Shown here: positions 24,401 through 26,876 of the stretch, in pieces
Numbering within the stretch: position 1 is the stretch's first letter
Layout: the number at the start of each line of letters is the position of its first letter
From: DASPKA01 sp035628335
Lineage (GTDB): Bacteria; Patescibacteriota; Doudnabacteria; UBA920
Assembly (NCBI GenBank): GCA_035628335.1
Contig: DASPKA010000046.1
Location: forward strand, 1-26,876
Length of the DNA: 26,876 nucleotides
Direction: 5' to 3'
Notes under the pieces: generated by a model
Database searches by the model: none
What the model was told of the DNA's origin: nothing
What the model saw: the letters and a program-made list of their open reading frames with translations, nothing else
Program-made: the position numbers and the translations under genes

Positions 24401-26876
24401 AGCAAAGAGCAGCTGACTTGTGGCATTTGTGTTGTTAGTAGTTGTACCTACACCATAGGCTGAAAGCAAAACAGCGTTTGTATTTGAAGTCGTACCCACA
24501 CCCTGAAGATTCAATAACGCCTGTGGTGTGTAAGTACCGATACCAAAATTACCGTTTTGATCCAAGGTTAAACGAGCCGTGGGAACGCCGCCCGCATACT
24601 GGAAGAACATCAATCCGTTGGGGGACTGTGGATCATTGGGAGCTCGTTTGCTGATCTGCCACGTACTACTGTCTAAGGCGGTTGATGTACCAAAGAAAAC
24701 TATGTCCGCGTAGTTGTTAGTACTATTTGGTACGAGGTGGATAGATGCAGCTTGGTTAACTCCTGTTTTCGGCGCGATAGACAAAAACGCTTGTGGAGTA
24801 GATGTGCCAATACCGACATTTCCTGAAGTCGTAACATTAAACCCAACTTGGGTACCCGTGGCAACAGTGAAGAGATTGTTTGTCACCGACGTACCTACAG
24901 AAACATTGTTCAAAGTATACTTACCGGTTGAAGTTGTGCCCCACTCCAGGCCGGTGAAAAGCTGGCCTCCATTCCAGTAGAGGTTACCGGATGTATTGTA
25001 GAGCGCGTTTGTAGTTACGTCAGGAGTTGAGCTGTTTAAGACTACGCTACCGGCAAAAGTGGCGGTACCGGTTTGATAACTGTCCTTAATATTGGTCAAA
25101 AATGCAAAGCTCGGAGTCGCGGTGCCACCGATGCCGATGTTACCGTTGGTTGCGAGACGAATTTTTTCACCACCATTCTGAAAGAAGCTAAGTGGCGCAG
25201 CATTAGTTTGGCTAATTAAAATCGCGTTTGCATTAGCACCTATCTGCTGCGAGCCATTCACCTGAATGGTTAAGGCGCTCTGACTGGCGTCGTTGCCCAT
25301 ATGGAAAACGGTCGCAGCGGTGTTAGTGGTGCTGTTGTTAGTCACACGCATACCGTTTGGGACTGGGTATGTGGTTTGCACGTCAAGTTGATATGAAGAA
25401 GTGGTAGTACTACCTATAGTTACATAACCATTGGCGTTGATTCGCATAGACTCACCGCCGCCTCGACTGAAAGCCAGAACATTGTTAGCCGGTTGGAACA
25501 TGCCCGTGGTAGTATCTGAACCAAAGGAATAGGTTGGCGCCACTACCGTGCCCGTGCCTGCTCGAATTTGTCCGCCGCCTAAGAATGCATAGTAAGGGTT
25601 AGTGGTAAAGTTACCAAAATTAATCCCTTCGCTGCCGTTTGCCGTGGTCACACTCATATAGTTGTTACCAGCTTCGTTTAGGTTAAAGCCAGTTACGTCA
25701 TTGTCAGCCATGAGCAGGTTGCCAAGGATTTGCAGGTCAGAGCCAATAGTCGTACTACCGGAGCTGGCCACCGTCAGGTATGAGTTGGTACCGGTTCCAA
25801 CCAAGAAAATATTGCTGGTGGAATTTGTTCCCACTGCTAGATTATTCAAGGTGTAGAGACCTGTTGTGGTTGTGCCAAACTGGTTTGCTCCACTACCTAT
25901 AGTTTGGCCGTTGAACATGAGCGTGCCGTTGTTGTTGTAAAGGACATTTGAGGTTAAGGTGGGTACAAAGCTTGGCAACACAACACCACTCGTAAAGGTG
26001 GATGTTCCTACTATAGTGGAAGATCCTATGGAAATAAATCCAGAATTAAATGTAGAGAGGTTAGTAACCGCCAAGCTGCCCCCAAAAGAGGCTGCGCCCG
26101 TGCCAACAAAGCTAAATGTAGGAGCCGTGGCCTGAGTAGTTGAACCGAGGATGAAGTTTCCATCACTATCGATTGTGAAGCGGTTTATGTTATTAGTTTG
26201 GAAGATAACACTCTGGGCATCATCACTGCCTAAGACAATGGGAGCTCCAAGCGTGTTTCCACCTTGCACAATGCAGGCTGCACACGCACCAGGGGCTGTC
26301 CAAGACAAGGTGCCAGAGCCATTGGTCGCCAGCACATAACCAGAGCCTGCGCCATCACTGCCCGGGAACAGGTAGTTAACACCTCGAATAGAGAGATTTC
26401 CTGAAGAAAAAGTAGCAGTCCCACCAACTGAGAAGTTGGCAGCCACTGATGAGGATTGAGTTCCAGTTAAGGTCAGATATTGGAAGGTGGGTCCTCCGGT
26501 AGTCAAGAGTTGGGCAAGTTGAGCATTCGCACTTGTTAGATTGGTGTAATCAGCAAGGTTTAAGTGATAAAATTGATTTGACCCATTGCCACCTTGCAAG
26601 CCAACTAATGTGTTGTGATTCACGGTTGAGCCCAAAGAGACCCAGGCTGAACCGTTAAAGGTATAGTTAGTAGAAATTTGAGACACAAACACAGTGGTTG
26701 CAGTGCCTGGAGTAAAGCAGGTCCAACTCGCTCCACTGTATTGTGCAATGTCATTTAGGACACAAGAGCCAAAACCTGAAAAACCAGTCTGTAAAATATA
26801 ACGATCTCCAGTAGCAGGTGACCCTGGGGCTGTAGAGGTAGCCAGATTGAGCACTGGGGGCTGCCAAGAGAGGCCT
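15479..26876 (-). CDS. giant repeat-rich fibre-like surface protein ending in a peptidase S74 self-cleaving chaperone, over 3,790 aa, N-terminus outside the window
   Basis: The frame is open to the window edge: codons upstream of the GTG at 26854 read GLSWQPPVLNLATS, so the true start lies outside. Numbering from 26854: residues 1-870, beta-helix-like repeats with many GNVGIGT-type turns (SGNVGIGTSTPQAFLSI); about 875-1370, a beta-propeller-like region (LDSTTYVALFRDTTKTNYQV and similar strands); about 1485-2960, three tandem modules of about 500 residues, each with two LKAGKTYKLQ-type jelly-roll domains; about 2960-3430, more GNVGIGT repeats; from Ser3436, the S74 chaperone; then a coiled coil (EETLATHLAKLDERLTAAEG), a small beta domain and a Thr/Glu/Ser-rich tail. 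S74 domains help phage tail fibres trimerise and then cut themselves off. No phage genes surround it, so a cellular surface fibre is more likely. Confidence 0.85.
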   Translation of the reverse strand, partial: GLSWQPPVLNLATSTAPGSPATGDRYILQTGFSGFGSCVLNDIAQYSGASWTCFTPGTATTVFVSQISTNYTFNGSAWVSLGSTVNHNTLVGLQGGNGSNQFYHLNLADYTNLTSANAQLAQLLTTGGPTFQYLTLTGTQSSSVAANFSVGGTATFSSGNLSIRGVNYLFPGSDGAGSGYVLATNGSGTLSWTAPGACAACIVQGGNTLGAPIVLGSDDAQSVIFQTNNINRFTIDSDGNFILGSTTQATAPTFSFVGTGAASFGGSLAVTNLSTFNSGFISIGSSTIVGTSTFTSGVVLPSFVPTLTSNVLYNNNGTLMFNGQTIGSGANQFGTTTTGLYTLNNLAVGTNSTSNIFLVGTGTNSYLTVASSGSTTIGSDLQILGNLLMADNDVTGFNLNEAGNNYMSVTTANGSEGINFGNFTTNPYYAFLGGGQIRAGTGTVVAPTYSFGSDTTTGMFQPANNVLAFSRGGGESMRINANGYVTIGSTTTSSYQLDVQTTYPVPNGMRVTNNSTTNTAATVFHMGNDASQSALTIQVNGSQQIGANANAILISQTNAAPLSFFQNGGEKIRLATNGNIGIGGTATPSFAFLTNIKDSYQTGTATFAGSVVLNSSTPDVTTNALYNTSGNLYWNGGQLFTGLEWGTTSTGKYTLNNVSVGTSVTNNLFTVATGTQVGFNVTTSGNVGIGTSTPQAFLSIAPKTGVNQAASIHLVPNSTNNYADIVFFGTSTALDSSTWQISKRAPNDPQSPNGLMFFQYAGGVPTARLTLDQNGNFGIGTYTPQALLNLQGVGTTSNTNAVLLSAYGVGTTTNNTNATSQLLFAELNGNGSNTVGFKAPDSIGTSTVWTLPNADGTAGQCLQTSGAAALLFGSCGGGTSNPSYTYTEPINAGDLVKINAGGTVSKIVSTLSGVGTSFSTVGSPVIGDTGTVVQEQILALDSTTYVALFRDTTKTNYQVRVGNLSGGTVTWGSAQDTGVSATTYAAILDFKPFNTDRFIIALAGAHNGNTNRVVFMGQISGLTASFGSLRNVNSDTSGTPYQINVTQINASKIMVFFGNANGSGETRLATYAVSGTTLSYDNNYTQVSASGDSCNCYGGSWADIISTDADRAIIAYSVVTSSTAVRYRGVSLSGTTISFSGATDITTVANETTDSIKSIRLAKSNTGVAVLVIGGNNGGTTQNTLAYRFTQSGTTVTNTGNVTLNSNTTTAKYGVSIACSLNNICVVMESTAIASNGLKLYSVDATNTAPLLGTSTVVAATTPNTDTQYASRRLAGTLNVQSGQYVLVYNDSSVSDDLTSRYIRMGNSISVDQANYAGIALTTAGTSSTGVIAILSGQATGLSGLVPGQLYYIDPTTGGLTTSTTAYVAGRALNTTTLQPFTNNFLTTTGAVSTSNALMSSISDGVNSNTYITTNYDGFDEDRIRMFTAGQQRFMIDTSGAVSINNSVAGALFQVTGTSSAVGNSVFKIQDASSNSLINIVDTGVISVGTQSQMFANTQGVAFGTSTVYNALTIGNTGNRVGGIYLEGSSSAPSNMTNALYNIGNTLYFNGMMLGTSNSASTSYIFAKATSVTNPANGSGHYQFQSIESQYGNDISLDLTTAYTTTTNAASRGRFTLKAGKTYKLQSSIVGASSTFVGYGWYNADTNTLIGAPSMAHDYGAGSVGYSSSGPASAVITPTTDTRVEVRCISSGSGACEANSTSYGQSWASVEVIAGYAPTLGQMVDYVFATKSSDQTGVGANIDITWQNYSGSISNGGSATTFSLTAGKTYELTASLKMDSYSNTTTGNISYQWVDSTNTPLPNQKVGSVDPVTNTGANSLQPTATVIYTPSVNTLVKLRVTAANGTASVNNLASFAKITQIGSTAFTGQGINWLSSATGTASIDNLSYQQAWNWSTATSTQAFLLQANALTTGSILQLTSSSNTLTSTSGLLGISYTGTSTSGNFVNFNLGTASPKFVVDTTGEIGVGTSSPSAQFDIRVGTTTANYAAFRITNFGGTATTMFANNNGVAFGTSTVYNALTIGNTPSTVGGIYLEGSSSAPSNIANALYNIGNSLYFNGMLLGTSNSASTSYIQATYSGATNSTNVLANDHFKFNTVNAQFGNDITLDTASSYQSGNNLASVGRFTLKAGKTYKLQAYLSAVTFSSTSANFQWYNTDTGAAIGSVADLVATSHTSNYVSGDGPTTYFTPTVNTRVELRFLNALTSYESDNVSAIIEVIAGYAPTLGQMVDYTYGNITAVTNVAATQDLNFTTSASNMSPTSPNIVLKAGMTYRLEAAVEFDADTAGDQIIVNWVDSNNAILTGAARGNTDSVSTDVKLRNNQPIAAVVYTPSVDTTVKVRVTGVSGTTGDIQAGWLIVQQVGSTAFTGAGINFFSSATGTATIDNLNFQQTWNWSTLGTGTGFLLQANALSTGSLLQLSSSSGNLNSSSGILGISYTGTSTSGNFVNFNLGTASPKFVVGVDGEIGIGTASPSAAFDIRVGTSVADYASFRVTNFGGTSTTMAVYNNAVSFGTSATPNALNIGHTGGVYIESGTEAPANITNALYNLNNSLYFNGYLVGTSNNVAPSYIYNRASAVQVVSANETRLNIDTTDAVFGGDITFNSTNRQWMLKAGKTYKLYVTVPYDTGDHDFQWFDVTANAYMGTLQSKSSNSAVGETSSFFTLYTPTVDSTVELRARTTSTSGTIGFVSGSRNLNPQTIIEVVAGYAPVVGQITDYIYLRKSTNQANIANNTDVTFQTKVAGNMNYSLSPTSYVTLKAGKTYRLEAGFDFAGEDNGTADDVTIEIVDLNNVTLPNQTNANAYTNSSYGTGGTNPEASLQRVSPITTFVYTPTVDTNIKLQTVSVSGGTIDVVAGYLMVTQLGSTYATSFDFGLLSGASTPNSLDNGDKSQTWLWGTATTGTALTLQGNSLTTGGVLQLSSSSNALNSTNGILSVIGTGTSGNLFTIKGGSTGTSPYMTVTASGNVGMGTNAPTANLSIIGNNILASNGARPALLLAGTDTSTNIAGNSQASLLHIVNTSGIVNSYASIGFITTTSGGSNGSDAARISTVFTTPASNYGDLVLMTKGANSSNGVSERMRITSLGNVGVGTATPGGLFSIGSSTPTSNLSLFNISDNITGDMFQVLGSGNVGIGTTTPNAKLGIQGGIGVNNLHLYLAANGNVGIGSSNPSSNLHVLGSATNAMGAVITNNSSSLNAAAMLQLHSESQTGTLLYNNSVTTSFAGPNSLNLINNANAPIGFFTNASTERMRIDTSGNVGIGTTTPAYPLQVVGNILASGAMWSNSVITQANGVANPWRFSACDSSGDANCPPSGVVIHQDSVGTRLAIASNGNVGIGTTSPAQALTITATSGGGGLLLVGTNNPRGIIRADSATNAELNLMTKSSGGLTQFAALYNSASDGSLRLYVNGQDRITVGSATGSASIRFNNYGAGSLVTDGSGNITASSDERLKNITGTYTKGLAEILKLEPINYQWNELSGMDTTGAYSGFSAQNVQSAIPEAVGTDSRGYLTLQDRPLLAALVNAVKEQQKQIVDIQTAIEKAAPKLAGLEVLLGNEETLATHLAKLDERLTAAEGKIKTLEQAIAELAKGQGATSPAVQGVLNTLATTGGVTVLTDVEITGQLYASADIAGSVTLSAGTTTAKVVFSKAYKSVPTVSATLYGKDAHKLNVKYAVTEVSKEGFTIEVDPVQDKDLTFAWIALGKAGVDLSQEGHNEKADPIANPEYQVGPPPAATTTTPVAEQPATELGPTQTESTQESSQATETQTSETQPATETTTSETKTQSELQESKPAESLTEALAE
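16288..16549 (-). other. peptidase S74 (intramolecular chaperone) core with Ser-Lys dyad
   Basis: Encodes SDERLKNITGTYTKGLAEIL, then LEPINYQWN, YSGFSAQNVQSAIPEAVG and a helix to KEQQKQI. The dyad is Ser at 16547-16549 and Lys five residues on at 16532-16534, the same spacing as in the endosialidase chaperone. Cleavage before this Ser would release a C-terminal piece of 356 residues. Confidence 0.8.
16750..17560 (-). repeat. cluster of GNVGIGT-type protein repeats next to the S74 domain
   Basis: In the giant protein, turns such as GNVGIGTTSPAQALTI, GNVGIGTTTPAYPLQVVG, GNVGIGSSNPSSNLHVLG and GNVGIGTTTPNAKLGI recur at uneven spacing. This pattern often precedes S74 domains. Single copies also occur elsewhere in the protein (for example GNIGIGG near 25130). 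Confidence 0.75.
17950..22396 (-). repeat. three tandem copies of a module of about 1.5 kb in the giant gene
   Basis: Copies begin near 22396, 20872 and 19372. The anchor sequence NALYNIGNTLYFNGMMLGTS recurs as NALYNIGNSLYFNGMLLGTS and NALYNLNNSLYFNGYLVGTS. Matching DNA positions are 1,524 and 1,500 bp apart. Shared later blocks include VIAGYAPTLGQMVDY, STAFTGQGIN, TGTSTSGNFVNFNLGTASPK and GEIGVGTSSPSAQFDIRVGT. Copies 1 and 2 are closest; copy 3 diverges at its C-terminal end after about 18300. Confidence 0.85.

Noticed and set aside
15479..26876. Prophage or tailocin locus based on the S74 domain
   Set aside because: No capsid, terminase, baseplate, holin or integrase gene is visible; the other genes are cellular envelope genes. 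DNA beyond the window could still change this.

Overview
The window reads like a chromosome segment of a Candidate Phyla Radiation (Patescibacteria, probably Parcubacteria-type) bacterium. This is inferred from protein families, not from a marker gene. The indicators are a four-helix-bundle (23S rRNA intervening-sequence family) protein carrying an in-frame Tyr-rich micro-repeat, a small membrane protein of a type common in Parcubacteria, leaderless or SD-less core genes, several Ig/KRE9-type secreted proteins, and a giant exported protein ending in a peptidase S74 self-cleaving chaperone. No RNA genes, IS elements, CRISPR arrays or phage structural operons were seen.

Layout. 1-1124: a truncated secreted-protein gene (minus), a small exported orphan (plus) and a small basic orphan (minus). 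The last two converge on one bidirectional hairpin. 1230-4505: a minus-strand pair, a class A penicillin-binding protein followed immediately by a membrane-anchored Fn3 protein. 4645-7959: five small minus-strand genes that look like diverged paralogs of one unnamed soluble family (here A to E), interrupted by one membrane-protein gene. 8161-8661: a plus-strand membrane-anchored orphan. 8714-13488: three minus-strand surface-protein genes separated by unusual repeat-built hairpins. 13622-14374: a membrane-anchored YceI-like protein, divergent from the four-helix-bundle gene at 14572-15288. 15479-26876: one open reading frame of about 3,800 codons, running off the window, encoding a repeat-rich fibre-like protein.

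How the parts fit together. Much of the window is envelope biology: peptidoglycan synthesis, anchored Fn3/Ig proteins and a giant fibre that should trimerise and cut itself at a Ser-Lys dyad. That would suit an episymbiont contacting other cells, but this is inference. The small orphan and paralog genes differ from the envelope genes in having strong Shine-Dalgarno leaders, whereas most envelope genes have none or look leaderless.

The best candidates for something undescribed are: the tandem A-E family; its member E, where an in-frame TAG is followed after 8 nt by a nested RNA structure and a 31-codon open extension ending just before the terminator; and a 9-nt micro-repeat that occurs in two intergenic hairpins and also in frame inside the four-helix-bundle gene.
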